Below, piece by piece: positions 23,209 through 34,230 of a DNA stretch of 64,000 nt. The position numbers and the translations under genes are program-made. This DNA is from Silene conica (taxonomy: Eukaryota; Streptophyta; Magnoliopsida; Caryophyllales; Caryophyllaceae). A model generated the notes under the pieces. That model did no database searches, was not told where the DNA came from, and saw only the letters and a list, made by a program, of their open reading frames with translations. Every line of letters starts with the position of its first letter. Position 1 is the first letter of the stretch. The stretch covers positions 19,557,247 to 19,621,246 of the forward strand of contig CM055319.2 of the NCBI GenBank assembly GCA_029255685.2. Reading direction: 5' to 3'.

Positions 23209-26016
23209 TCAACCTTTAGCCTTGTCTACTTCTATTCCACGATTTGACACCAAATGCCCCAAGACTACCCCTTCTTGCACCATAAAATGGCACTTTTCCC
23301 AATTCAACACCAAATGACTTTCCTCACATTTCTTCAACACTTTCTCCAAATTTGTTAAGCAAAGGTCAAAAGATTTTCCCACAACGAAGAAATCATCCAT
23401 AAAAACTTCCATCTCTTGCTTAACAAAATCGGAGAAAATGGACATCATACAACGTTGGAAAGTGGAAGGGGCATTACATAGTCCGAATGGCATTCTCCTA
23501 TATGCAAAAGTGCCGAAAGGGCAAGTAAAGGTGGTTTTCTCTTGGTCATTGGGGTGAATTGGGATTTGGAAAAACCCCGAATAACCATCAAGAAAACAAA
23601 AGAAATTATGTTGGGCAAGACGCTCTAGCATTTGATCCATAAACGGGAGAGGGTAGTGGTCTTTCCGGGTTGATTTGTTCAACCTCCTATAATCCACACA
23701 CATACGCCACCCGGTTACCGTTCTTGTGGGTATTAGCTCATTCTTGTCATTCTTGACCACCGTCATCCCTCCTTTCTTTGGCACGACATGTACCGGACTC
23801 ACCCATTTGTTATCCGAGATGGGATAGATGATTCCCGCATCGTAGAGCTTCAACACCTCCTTCCTAACCACCTCCTTCATGGTGGGGTTAAGGCGGCGTT
23901 GGGGTTCTATCGATGAAGAACCCTCATCCTCAAGATGGATGCGGTGGGTGCAAAAAGAGGGACTAATACCCTTAATATCATCAATAGTGTACCCAATGAC
24001 ATCCTTGTATTTTCTCACAACAAGTAGTAATTTTTCTAGCTCAATGTCATTAAGTGCACTATTAACAATAATAGGGTAGGTGTCATTAGGACCAGGGAAA
24101 ACATGTTTAAGAGTAGAGGGAAGGGGTTTCAACTCCACTTGAGGAGGCGTGGATCTCTCCTCTTCTTTACCATCCTTCCTCAAGCTTTCAAATCTCTTGT
24201 TCGGCTCCTCCAAGGGAGTTGCCTCCATAGCCATGGCATATTCTTTGTGTTCTTTGCAATTCCTCACTTTTCCTTCTAGGAAGCCTTGTAGGCTATTATG
24301 CCCTTCATTGGTTTTCTTCTCCACACAATCTTGAAGAACATCAATCATGTTGCATGCTTTTCCCTCCGAGGGCTCACTCATAGCTTTATCTAAAGAAAAC
24401 TCCACTTTATCATCGCCAACTTGTAAAGATAACTTCCCGTTCTTAACATCAATTAGGGCACCTCCCGTGGCAAGGCATGGGCGCCCCAATATAATAGGCA
24501 CATTTGTGTCTTCGGGCATATCCATTACGTAAAAATCACATGGGATGATTATCTTTCCAACCTTGAGTGACACATCTTCCACAAGCCCCATTGGATATCT
24601 CACCGACCTATCCGCTAGTTGTAGAGAAACTCTTGTAGGAGAGAGCTCAAACCCCTTCAACTTCTTGAAAATTTTAAAAGGCATGAGGCTAATACTTGCC
24701 CCCAAATCGCACAAGGCTCTCTCAACTCGGACATCCCCAATTAGGCATGGGATAGAAAAACTCCCGGGGTCTTCAAGCTTGGCGGGAGCTTCATTCATGA
24801 GTATGGCACTACACTCTTTTGAAACATTCACCGTTTGAAAGGTATTCAAGGAGTTTTTGTTAGACACCAAATCCTTCAAGAATTTGCCATAAGTTGGGAT
24901 TTCCTTAATGGCATCAAGAAAAGGGATGGTGATGTTCACATCCTTCATCATATCCAAGAACTTCCCATACTTTTGTTCAAGCTTTGCTCTTGCCAACCTT
25001 TGTGGAAATGGAATTTGCGGCACAAAAGGTTTTACAACACTCGGCTTTGGGTCTTCAACCACCTTCTTTGGCTCATCAATTACCATTGGTGTTTCCACCA
25101 CTATCTCCACAAGGTCTTCTTCCGGCTCCTTGCTAGTCTCAACGACGACCTTCTCTTGTTTGCCACCACTACTCTTTCTCTTCTTTACAGCTACCCGGTC
25201 ATCCAATTCTCTCCCGCTTCTCAAGTGAATAGAGTTCACGGTTTTCGGGTTCTCCTCGGTCTTTCCCGGAAATCTTCCGTTCGGACCTTGCATATTCCCC
25301 AATTGAGTGGCTAATTGAGAAATTTGGTTATCGGTTATTCGTTGAGAAGCTTGCATTTGACTCCGCAATTGGTTAATATAAGTGGTTGTGTCATCTTGCC
25401 TTTGGTTGGAGTTGGTTATGAATTGGTTTTGGTTGGTCATTAGTTGTTCCATCATTGACCCAAGATTGGTTTTTGGTTGTGTTTGTTGTTGTGGAAAAGA
25501 TTGTTGGGTTTGTTGTTGTTGAAAAGGTTGTTGGAAGGATTGTTGGTTTTGTTGGGGGAATTGTTGGTTTGGTTGAAAAGATTGGTTGGGTGTTTGGAAA
25601 GGTGGTCTTGGAGTAAAGGTTTTCCCCTGGAAACCCGGAGGTGCATTATTGAATGTTGGATTTGGTTTTTGTGCTTGAAAATTGGGATTTTGTTGTGGTT
25701 TTGATTGGAAATTGGGATTTTGAACATTGTTAGAATTGTAGGAAAAGTTGGGATGGTTCCTCAACCCCGGGTGGTATTGATTGTTATTGAAAGCTCTTTG
25801 GGCCGGAGTTGACTCCCACAAACCGTTTACTTGCTCCATCCCGCTTCCATCTCCTCCTATCAAGTGACACTCATTGGGTGAGTGCCCTTGATCTCCACAA
25901 AAATCACAATAATACATTTGTTGACGGCTCGAACACGAATTGTTTGAAGTGTGGCTTTGGCTTTGGCTCTTGTTGACACCTAGTAGAGCAACTTGTTGCC
26001 TCAATTCATCTATCAA
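23209..26016 (-). pseudogene. E2 zinc knuckle, protease and reverse transcriptase
   Basis: A 935-codon frame in the same phase as the gag ORF. It begins with a CX2CX4HX4C knuckle (CDFCGDQGHSPNEC), then a long Gln/Asn/Pro/Phe-rich linker (about residues 70-230). The protease carries ALCDLGASISLMP. RT shows WRMCVDYRRLNKSTRKDHYP, FFCFLDGYSGFFQIPI, MPFGLCNAPSTFQRCM and the active-site FMDDFFVVG. It stops at 23209 after an extra base near 23215 throws the frame; integrase and RNase H continue in another frame. No start codon of its own is expected, since relatives make gag-pol as one polyprotein. Confidence 0.88.
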
Positions 26017-26043
26017 TCCTTTGACCTCAAGGTTACTCGCCGT

Positions 26044-26919
26044 CTAAACACTTGACTTCCCTTTCCTCTTATGCCTATCATGACTCCAATGGAAAGTCCT
26101 AGAAGCCATTTCTTCAATCAATCCCTTAGCCGTTTTGTGGTCTATCTTGTCTAGTGCTCCTTTCCCGGAACCGGAATCAAGGTTCATCTTCATTTCATTG
26201 TTGAGTCCTTCATAAAAATTGTTTATGAGTTCGTCCCCTCCGATTCCGTGGTGTGGGCACAACCTTTGCAATGCTTTATACCTCTCCCAAGCCTCATAAA
26301 GCGTCTCATCTTCTAGTTGTGTAAATCCTTGGAGCTCACTCTTGATCCTTGCGGTTCTTTGTGGTGGAAAATACTTGTTGAGAAAGGCTTTAGAGACATC
26401 ATCCCAAGTCCTTAACGACTCCGGTTCACAACTCTTAAGCCACTCCTTAGCACTTCCCCTCAAAGAGTGCGGAAAGAGCCTTAAGCGGAGAGCATCATCA
26501 CTCACACCATTGGCTTTATACATCTCACAACTATCAAGAAAGTCGTTTATGTGCTCGTTAGGGTTTTCGGTGGCTCCTCCACCAAATTGATTTCCTTGTA
26601 ATAGTTTTAACAAAGTTTCTTTCAACTCAAAGTTGTTGGCTTGAATTGGAGGCTTAACTATGCTCGGGTTTACAACCGTCTTTGGGGCCAACCGGTCTCT
26701 CATGGCGACGGGTTCGGGTTCTACCATTGTATCTTCCTCGGGAATGTGGAAAGGATTCTCAAAAGGTGAAGGTTGAGAACTCTCTCCGAATGAAGTTACT
26801 TCCTCAATTGGGACTTCAATCAATCCCCTTCTTCTCAAGGTGTTTAGTCTTCTTGCCGTAGCTTCTATCTCAAGGTCTATAGGATACTGTGGTTGGGCCT
26901 TGCGAGTTCTTCTACTCAT
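26044..26919 (-). CDS. E2 gag (Athila-type capsid)
   Basis: ATG at 26919 (MSRRTRKAQ); upstream in-frame codons have no ATG. A proline-rich leader is followed by the retrotransposon gag domain: NNFELKETLLKLL, NPNEHINDFLDSCEMYKANG, LRLFPHSLRGSAKEWL, WDDVSKAFLNKYFPPQRTARI, ETLYEAWERYKALQRLCPHHGI, FYEGLNNEMK. It would form the particle that packages the element RNA. It ends with TAG at 26044-26046; beyond it the same frame runs straight into the zinc-knuckle and protease region. Confidence 0.88.
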   Translation of the reverse strand: MSRRTRKAQPQYPIDLEIEATARRLNTLRRRGLIEVPIEEVTSFGESSQPSPFENPFHIPEEDTMVEPEPVAMRDRLAPKTVVNPSIVKPPIQANNFELKETLLKLLQGNQFGGGATENPNEHINDFLDSCEMYKANGVSDDALRLRLFPHSLRGSAKEWLKSCEPESLRTWDDVSKAFLNKYFPPQRTARIKSELQGFTQLEDETLYEAWERYKALQRLCPHHGIGGDELINNFYEGLNNEMKMNLDSGSGKGALDKIDHKTAKGLIEEMASRTFHWSHDRHKRKGKSSV

Positions 26920-27012
26920 GCAACACCTACACACTCGATTCAAGGATTAGTAACAAAAAGTGACCTAGGCTAAACAAAGATTAAACAAAAAGCGAAGATA
27001 TCAATCCGTTAC

Positions 27013-27030
27013 TCCCCGGCAACGGCGCCA
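27013..27030 (-). other. E2 primer-binding site (Asp-tRNA type)
   Basis: Minus strand TGGCGCCGTTGCCGGGGA lies six bases inside the right LTR. It is the primer site typical of Athila/Tat elements, complementary to the 3' end of an aspartate tRNA. Confidence 0.85.
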
Positions 27031-27036
27031 AAAACT

Positions 27037-28761
27037 TGATAGCTTTAAAGATAGCCTCGCAAGTGCACGATAAATCGTAGCAAATAATCGAGGGTCGGTC
27101 CACAGGGAGTAGTTGTTGAGTACCTATTGTTCTACCTTTATGCTTAGCTAAGTCGAGTAAATATTGAGTTTAATTGAGATTAAGGAACTAAAACTAATGA
27201 CTAAAAGTAAACAAAAGTAAGGAAAACAAACTAGGTTAAGATCAAAACGATTTACTCAAATTAAGAAGGGACTATGAGGTGATTCGACCATTTCACATGT
27301 GACTTCCCTTAATGGATACTTGTTCGGTTGTTTTAGGTAACGGGGTTGAGAGGTGACTCCTCTAATTCGTACCAAGACTCCCTCTCGGGCTCACTAGGTA
27401 TCACTAGGATTGCCTCCCCATACCCCTCTCGGGTTCATGAGTTGGACTACTCCGGGTTCTAGGATTAAGACGACTAAGGTTGGCCAAACCCCAACCCCCT
27501 CTTTCCTAGGCCAAAGGGTCAAAACAAGTCAAATCCCGGTCTTCCCACTTTCTCTCTCAAGGACCGCTTTCTAACCGAATATCAAGGGTACCCAACCCAA
27601 ATTCCCCCTCTCGGGTTCAATCTAGGTCGATAACTAGCCTAACTAGGGTGGTCAACTTCTAACCTAATCAATTCTCATTGATGGTCAAGGGTTAAAAGTC
27701 TCCCGATTCAAAAAACCCAAATCAAACATTAAACAAGTCAAACCCCTTGATAAACCTCAACTCCTTCACCTTTTACAACCCAACACAACACCCATCTTAA
27801 GAAGTCAACATGCTTTAAAGTCAAATCACCCCCTAGAAGAGGGTCTACTCACTAATCATGTTTAGGGTTTCGAGACTAATAAATAAATGCGATCTAATGA
27901 TGACAAACATGTTTTTGATGATTATGGATGCGAAAAACATATGATCAAGCAACAATAACTAAGTTATAAGAACAAACTAGCAAAAGAAGATGTGATATGA
28001 GAAGAACAAAAGATGAATTAAAACAACTAAATAGATTGAAAGAAAGATTAAAGGTGAGATTAAAATACCAAAATGACAAGAACAAGGTCGATTCGAAAAT
28101 GGATGAACAATTTCCTCAAGAAACCCAAACCCTAGAAACTTGCTTCCTCAATACTCCTAAAAAATCCTAAGGTAAAAATGAAAAGGATATTCTAAGCTTG
28201 AATGTGTTGTGTTGTGTACAAAATTCTGAAAAAGAGGTATATATACAAAAGGCCAAAGTGGGGTTGAAAGCCCACTTAAGAAAGGCGAAATAAACCAAAA
28301 ATAGGGCCCATCCGGTGTAGCGAACACCGGCCGCCCCTTAGCTACGCCGGATGGGTGCAAGTTACGCCCGACTTCTTTCTTTTGTCTTTTTCTTCATTCT
28401 TCTTGGGTGTAACTTGGGCAGTCGGGTGTTACAACACCCGACTGCCTCTTTTACGCCTGGCTTTGATTTTTTTGGTGGGTGTAGGAACACCCCACTGCCC
28501 GAGTTACGCCCGACTTTGAGTTAGAAACACCAGAACGGTTTAAAGAGCGGTTTCTCGACTTGTAGGCTTCTCGACACTTCCGTTAAGACCCCGAAACACC
28601 TATAACAACGCAACAATGCTACAAAAACATAGAATTCGCATGAAAAATAGCATGTAACGTAATTAAAGGCTAAAAGGGCATGAAGACGGGAGAAGTGATA
28701 TGAAAACTAGACAAAGTAGAGGGAAATAGCAATGAGAAAGAGGTCGATAACGTAGTTATCA
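27037..28761 (-). repeat. E2 5' LTR (right copy)
   Basis: Matches 14576-16301 with about 30 scattered substitutions and small indels. Minus-strand ends are TGATAACTACG and AAGCTATCA. The hairpin CCGGTGTAGCGAACACCGG is at 28312-28330. It should contain the promoter of E2; no clear TATA box was identified. Confidence 0.95.
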
Positions 28762-28772
28762 GGGGTTTTACA

Positions 28773-29050
28773 CAAACATACTTAGAACAACTAGGATTTC
28801 ATTCTTCTTGTAAACCACACGCACTATTGTAAATGGGTACTTAGCTACCTTAAAATTATAGTAAACTTAGAGGAACATCGATTCCCCCGCGCGTTTTTCC
28901 TCATGGGTTATCCGCGTCACCAACCCTTGTCTTCGTCTATCTTTGTTCTTTTGCCTGAATCTCGACGTAAATCATGAAGCTTACCTATCATCCGACCTAA
29001 AAGATCACTATAACCCGAATATTTAACCTTTGGTAATTTTTGACCGAAAT
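28773..29050 (+). repeat. E3 5' LTR, right part only
   Basis: Begins at the E1 junction with CAAACATACTTAG and runs to about GACCGAAAT. The following ATTTTGACCCCCACCGTGGGG is the leader expected after the LTR in many Tat elements, where an intact primer site usually reads TTTTGGCGCCCACCG. Confidence 0.8.
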
Positions 29051-29246
29051 ATTTTGACCCCCACCGTGGGGCTGGAGTGATCGTCGTACCCAAAAACCCT
29101 CTCAAAAACTCACTCAAAACAATCATGTCAGTAACCACCCCAAAAACGACCAGTCCTTCGACACTGTCTCTAAGCTATCGACCACCAGCAAGGTACTACC
29201 AGCACCATCTCCGGCCAGAGTCATCATCTCATCGTCATCCACCACC

Positions 29247-30857
29247 TTGATGGCTCCAGTCAGCAGCATCACTTCGACTCTGGCACCAGCCACTTCCTAC
29301 CTACCGGCTAAAACTGCCCTTACTATTCAGCCAGGCGCCGAGGGGAAAGAAACGAAACAAATCCCAAACCAGCCTGCTCCAACACACAAAATGTGGCAAA
29401 CCATGATGGAGGGAATGAGCACCCTTCGTCAATCTGTAGACAACCTCAGGAGGGACAACCAGGAACTGAGGGAACAAGTCATGTCCAGGAGTCAAGCAAA
29501 CGCAACGCCTGCCCTGGCCGAAGCAGACATGAGGCACCAAAAGAGAGCTCCTACAAGCAGAAGAGAAACCGGAGAAGTCCCCGTTGAGTTAGTCACTCGC
29601 CTGAATTTACGCAGGATCGCGCCTCTAGAAGTGATAACACTCAGCGGGCTGAGATTCCTGTCTTACAACTCACCTCCCCGCACCATCGTGCATCCAGGTA
29701 ATGATATCATAAGAATGAAACCTACAAACACTGACTTCTTCCACCCTGCAGGATCCTCACATCAGCAAACATCTCGGTGGCCGTCAGGATCGTCAATGGT
29801 GCCATGCTTCAGCTAGTAGCCCAACAGAAGGGTCGAGGTAGCATGATGCATCATCCAGCAGACACCTTCCATCGTCCACACATCTCAGTACGCCAGCCCA
29901 GTTCCGCTAGCCAGTCAGGCTCCAAGAGCAGCTGGATGTGGATCCCTGCCCCCACACACTGCCACTCTAATATCCAGTATGTGGGAGCAACAATATAATT
30001 AATTATGGGACCTTGTTTACCGCATACCAGGAGTACCTCGTCGTTTGGAGAAAGCAGCGCAAGACAGCTATGCAGACTCCCCTTTACAAACAACATCGTT
30101 TCGCTCGACGTGCCAAAATGGTTTACTCCACCAACGATGACGCACTATGACGGAATACCTGATCCCATAGATCACGTTAATCAATACAAGCAAAAGATGA
30201 TGGTGATAACAGCTTTTGGACCCTTGAAGGAAGCATGCATGTGTAAAGGGTTTGGATCAACACTTTCAGGAGCGGCCCTGTAGTGGCTCGTTATCCTGCC
30301 TAATGGCAGCATCTCTAGTTTTGTCGATCTGGTGAATGCCTTTAATCAACAGTTCACCAGCAGTCGAAAGCCGGATAAGCAGACAAGTGACCTGTACCGC
30401 ATCATCCAAGGCGATGCAGGACCAACAAGAGACTACCGCCATCCACGCTTTTCGCTGGGGGCTACCAGAGGGTTCAGATCTATACAAGGATCTGACCAAA
30501 TGGACTTGCACAAACTTTGCCCAGGTAGAGCAGAAAGCCCTAGATGTCGTACGCCTAGAAGAGGATCCAGGACCCAGAAGACTCAGCCAGCGCGTTGAGC
30601 CTACCTCCAGGAAAGCAACGGCGGAAAAAAGCGAGAGAGCCAAACCTTACATCAGGCCGGTCAATAAGATTTCGGGAGGAAATAGCTGGAAGAATGATCC
30701 AAACCTGTCTCCCAAGGTAAAAGAGTATGGTTTTTCTGTCAATCTTGCAGGAATAATCAAAGCCCTGAAAGATTTGGGAGAAAAGGTGAAATGGCCCAAC
30801 AAGGGCCCAAAACAAAGGTCAAATGTTTACTGGATCCACCCTGGATCCAGGAGATAG
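29247..30857 (+). pseudogene. E3 gag, broken
   Basis: Three frames are needed: 29247-29816 (coiled leader MWQTMMEGMSTLRQSVDNLR), 30005-30598 and 30336-30857. The core is the Tat-type capsid: WFTPPTMTHYDGIPDPIDHV, NQYKQKMMVI, KEACMCKGFGSTLSGAAL, FNQQFTSSRKPDKQTSDLYR and RWGLPEGSDLYKDLTKW. A TAG at 30281-30283 stands where relatives have Gln before Trp, and a frameshift lies near 30450. No zinc knuckle or protease follows; the sequence goes directly into the antisense ORF region. Confidence 0.8.
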
Positions 30858-30915
30858 TAGAAACAACAAACAAAATATATGCCACACAGGGGCCAGAAAA
30901 ACAACAAACAAAGAC

Positions 30916-31422
30916 CTACTCCACAATAATAGGCTTAGTCACGGAGGAAGAATCACCAGCAGTTATTTCTTCACCAACACCCTGATCATTGTCTGCTGGA
31001 GGAGGGGTCCTATGGCCTGCATCCTCCTGAGTAGGGGAAGCAGGAGTCTCCATAACCGGACTAGTAACTTCAGGAGCACCTTCTTCCTTGCAATCAGAGA
31101 GCACTCCCAAGTTCGGCTTTGTGGGAAACGCCTCCACCAAAAGGCGTTCCTCCTCGACAACGTCCCACTCTAGGTGCTTATTTTCTTTCACCTCCTTCAT
31201 GCTTTCAATTTTTGCTGCCCGGTGAGTATAGGGAACAATGTCAGCAAGAGTCTTGGAGAGCGCATCCTTCTTCTCTCGCAGGGCATCCATGTTTGCCTCC
31301 ATAGCCTCATTTGCAGCCCTTAGCTCTCTCACCTCAGCCGCCAGGGTATCCTTGACTTCCAAGTTAAATGCCATCTGTTCCTCAAAGTCTTTTCGTTGGG
31401 CTCTAGCCGCTTCCAGCTCCTA
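30916..31422 (-). pseudogene. Antisense extra ORF of E3, coiled-coil and acidic, N-terminus cut
   Basis: An open minus-strand frame of ~168 codons without a proper start: coding-like sequence reaches back to 31422, where a stop or deletion joint ends it. The first ATG inside is at 31374. It is rich in Leu/Ala/Glu heptads (DTLAAEVRELRAANEAMEA, ALREKKDALSKTLADI), then becomes acidic and proline-rich (TSPVMETPASPTQEDAG). Extra ORFs on the antisense strand between pol and the 3' LTR are known in Tat-lineage elements such as Grande and Retand; function is unknown. It keeps an open frame although gag is broken. Confidence 0.6.
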
Positions 31423-31429
31423 CAACCTA

Positions 31430-32032
31430 TATTAAGCGCCACGTGGCGGTAGAGCATTGGTTTATCTAGATAAGTGTGGATCGTTGAGGTGGCGCAATCT
31501 CGGCCGTATACTCATTGTCAAAAGAAACACAAAAGAAAGAAGGATAGGGGAAGCATGTCGAGGAAGCTGAATATGGCCCAATTCACTACTATTGCCACAA
31601 GCCCAATTGCATTGGAAGAAACTTATTAGTTGAAAGTCAACCAAGGCATCACCAACGGCTGAGCCTTCCCTTTGGTTATTACCCAAAGGATAAATATTAT
31701 CGACTTAGTTATGTGCTATAAATAAGGATGTACTTTTATTATGTAGCACACCCACAAACATACTTAGAAAAAGTAGGATTTCATACTTCTTTTAAACCAC
31801 ACGCACTAGTCTAAATGGGTACTTAGCTACCTTCAAAATATAGTAAACTTGGAGGAACATCGATTTCCCCGCGGTTTTTCCCTCACGGGTTTTCCGCGTC
31901 ACCAACCCTTGTCTTCGTCTATCTTTGTTCTTTGCCTGAATCTCGAAGTAAATCATGAAGCTTACCTATCATCCGACCTAAAAGATCACTATAACCCGAA
32001 TATTTAACCTTTGACAATTTTTGACCAAAACA
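31430..32032 (+). repeat. E3 3' LTR (start uncertain)
   Basis: The last 278 bases match the 5' LTR remnant. The left limit is a guess, as the corresponding 5' LTR part is lost; it must lie between the antisense ORF (31422) and the TATA box. The end ACCAAAACA is at 32032. Confidence 0.65.
31717..31724 (+). promoter_or_regulatory. TATA box of the E3 LTR
   Basis: GCTATAAATAAGG is about 30 bp before the ATGTAGCACACCC segment that would begin the transcript, a classic U3 promoter position. Confidence 0.6.
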
Positions 32033-32580
32033 CATACTATCTTCGAGGTTTATAGCTGATAATAAACGATATTTGATATCTCCAAACGTTTATTAAGGGT
32101 ATGACTATTGATCTAAGACTTTTCTTAGTTTTATAATTTAATCACATCAACTTTTCACTATTTTTTATTATTTTTAAAATTGTTCTAAGTCTTATCAGGC
32201 TCCCCTTCAATTTTATACATCATATCACTCACACTCACAGTCATCTAAGATTTTATTCTTTCCACTTCACTTTTATTGTTTAATAATAATAATAATAATA
32301 ATAATAATCACTACTACAAAACCTCTAAACAATATCAGTTAATGCACATCGAATTTATGTGCTTATAAACTTATGTACACCTATTATTTTTGACAACCCG
32401 TGTCCATGAGTGATGATATTAATGAACATGCGATGTTTTGTAAAACTCATGTCCATTGCATGCTTATTTACATCGGTTATGTGACTAAACCCATGTCCAT
32501 TTTTGCTACTTAACACATACATACCCTCGATGGTTTTTTTTCTCAAACAACATTACAACAACTAAGTTCTCTAATCATTC

Positions 32581-32617
<37 letters not shown>

Positions 32618-33285
32618 TAATGAACGAATTTGAGAAAGAAAAACGAATTTGGGTTAGTTAAAGGACATAAATTCCGTGATGCTCAAGAGTTGAAAATAAT
32701 TACGTCAATATGACGGCGACGGCGAGATAAAGAGAACGGTGATCTTAGTGGATTGTTTATGTTTATACAAAATGGAGGAAAGTAAGATAAGATAGGGTTG
32801 AGGATGAGAGGAAGCGGATGAAGGTAGTGAAATGTCATTTTTATATGAAGCGGTTTTTGAGTCGGAAACATTATTACATGAAGTGGGTTTGAGTCAGGTT
32901 TCATTTACGAGTCGGATTTTGGTCAAATAACAGTAGTTATCAATTTCACAATTATTACAACTCGAAATAACGTTTGAACACGTAAATTATATTTTACGAA
33001 ATTACGGAATACATTCAAAGTTTTCGAACATTAAAATTAAATCATTAAAATATGATTTATGAAATTAAATTGAAATGTCATTTAAACTAAAATGTTCTGA
33101 AATGAAATATTCAATTTATTTAAAATATAATTATGAAATTTCATGAAATATAAATTATTTCGAAATTAAAATTAAAATCAATAAAATTACGAGTCTGAAA
33201 TATAGGGGTGTTACACTAATAGTAAAAGTAGTAGTAATAATAATAATAATAATAATAGCTCTAATAGTAATAATAATATTAATAT

Positions 33286-33320
<35 letters not shown>

Positions 33321-33589
33321 TGTCCTTCATTTCTCTTCTCTTCGCTTGGGGAGTTGGGCTGAGATGTTGTAGTCTTGCTGAAGCGGATTCAGCACGTATC
33401 TCAGGATGTGGGGGCGCGGATGGCTGCTTACATTTTTACTAGGCTTAACTTTGTTGTAGCTAAGAGGGTGGGAGCTCAGATTGTATCTCGAATGCCCACC
33501 AATTTCATGTAAACTCTTATTTTATTCCTTTTTATATGATAGTTGCGCGCATCCTTATAAATAATAATAATAATAATAATAATAATCTG
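32033..33589. other. Spacer with AAT microsatellites
   Basis: No gene seen. AAT/ATT runs at 32281-32309, 32579-32616, 33231-33256, 33293-33321 and 33559-33586. CACTACTACAAAA at 32310-32322 looks like a transposon terminus without a partner. 33330-33510 has a coding-like but unidentified stretch. Confidence 0.6.
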
Positions 33590-33760
33590 GTTTTTCTGTT
33601 GGCTCAGCACTATTTTGACGTGGCGCTCCGTTCTAGCTTAGAACGCATTGTCACAGCGTCGGGACCTGGATTGTGTGATTGGCAGTGCCACCTTGCTATT
33701 TTACCCTTTCATTTGGAGGCTAGGTGTTGTGATGGTAGTATGAGGAGGGGGCTTTATATT
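33590..33760 (+). pseudogene. Fragment of a plant reverse-transcriptase-like protein
   Basis: The frame reads HYFDVALRSSLERIVTASGP and then CDWQCHLAILPFHL. This recalls a block with LERIVTASGPGFGDWQW-LATLPFSFGGLG common in plant proteins annotated as putative reverse transcriptases. Only ~55 codons are recognisable and a microsatellite abuts the left side. Recalled from memory of the family, so moderate confidence. Confidence 0.4.
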
Positions 33761-33779
33761 TAAGCTTGGGTGATGTCTG

Positions 33780-34230
33780 TAACGTTGATACAGGAATGGA
33801 TGATCGTGAGCTACACTCTACCTAATACCTCAATTGTAAATGTTCTAGACTCCCGAATCATCAATTGAGTTTAAAGGTCGGTGCTTTGGTCATGTTTCTT
33901 AGGAACATAGATGAATCACGCGGTTTGTGTAATGATACAAGATTAATTGTCACAGATTTAGGGTCACGCGTGATTAGATGTACGACTACAACTGGTAGTC
34001 ATAAAGGTGATCAAGTGCGTATTGCTCGACTAACACTTACTTCGTCAGACTCCTATAGATTCCCAGTTCGTTTCAGTAGAAGGCAAAATTCTCTGTGACT
34101 ATTAGCTTTGCTATGATGATTAGTAAGAGTCAAGAACAATCTTTATCTCAAGTCAGCACCTATCTTCCACGACCGATGTTTAGTCATGGACAACTTTACA
34201 TGACGATTTACAGGGTCACTATTCGGTAAT
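33780..34230 (+). pseudogene. Helitron PIF1-like helicase, C-terminal fragment
   Basis: Reads LKVGALVMFLRNIDESRGLC, NDTRLIVTDLG, then IARLTLTSSDSYRFPVRFSR. After a one-base shift near 34092 comes the last helicase motif (ISFAMMISKSQEQSLSQVST, YLPRPMFSHGQLYMTI). These are the conserved C-terminal blocks of plant Helitron Rep-helicases. The Rep part and the rest of the helicase are absent. A weak terminus candidate (CTAG at 34308-34311 after an imperfect hairpin) follows, but the next base is A instead of T. Confidence 0.8.

Larger units (their letters stand above)
14576..28761 (-). mobile_element. E2: Athila-like Ty3/gypsy retrotransposon, complete but degenerate
   Basis: A 14.2-kb element in the minus orientation, inserted in the E1 3' LTR. 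LTRs 14576-16301 and 27037-28761 differ at roughly 30 places in 1.73 kb (about 1.8%). The target duplication is GGGGT at 14571-14575 and 28762-28766. Primer site and purine tract are present. Reading leftwards: gag, protease, RT, RNase H, integrase, then a separate ATHILA-type ORF between pol and the 3' LTR, which is the diagnostic layout of the Athila lineage. Coding regions carry three in-frame stops and a frameshift in gag-pol and several breaks in the last ORF, so it is not autonomous now. Confidence 0.92.
6733..28772 (+). mobile_element. E1: Ty3/gypsy chromovirus (Tekay/Del-like), 5'-truncated, split by E2
   Basis: Parts in order: truncated 5' LTR 6733-7129, primer site 7132-7143, broken gag-pol 7296-11728, purine tract, 3' LTR 11798-14575. 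The LTR resumes for its last 6-7 bases (TTTTACA) at 28766-28772, after the inserted element E2 (14576-28761). The LTR starts TGTAACATCCCG and ends GGGGTTTTACA. Order of domains (gag with two zinc knuckles, protease, RT, RNase H, integrase, chromodomain-like end) and the initiator-Met-tRNA primer site fit the Tekay/Del lineage. About 12 differences over the ~397 bases shared by its LTRs (about 3%). E6 at 60007 is a close relative. Confidence 0.88.
28773..32032 (+). mobile_element. E3: Tat-lineage gypsy derivative, pol deleted, host of the nested insertions
   Basis: The two ends share ~275 bp (28773-29050 and 31755-32032) with about 20 differences (7%). Both finish with ATTTTTGACC(G/A)AAA. Between them lie a broken gag (plus strand) and an antisense ORF (minus strand), with no protease, RT or integrase. 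The left part of the 5' LTR is missing: E1 inserted after the LTR base corresponding to 31754, and the far side was later lost. Gag similarity places it in the Tat group (Retand/Grande-like). Confidence 0.8.

Noticed and set aside
14576..28761. Idea that E2 was already defective when it inserted and moved in trans
   Set aside because: LTR divergence of ~1.8% leaves enough time for three stops and a frameshift in ~5.5 kb to arise after insertion, so no trans mobilisation is needed.
32310..32322. CACTACTACAAAA as the terminus of a CACTA-like MITE
   Set aside because: No matching inverted terminus or subterminal repeats found to the right within the spacer.
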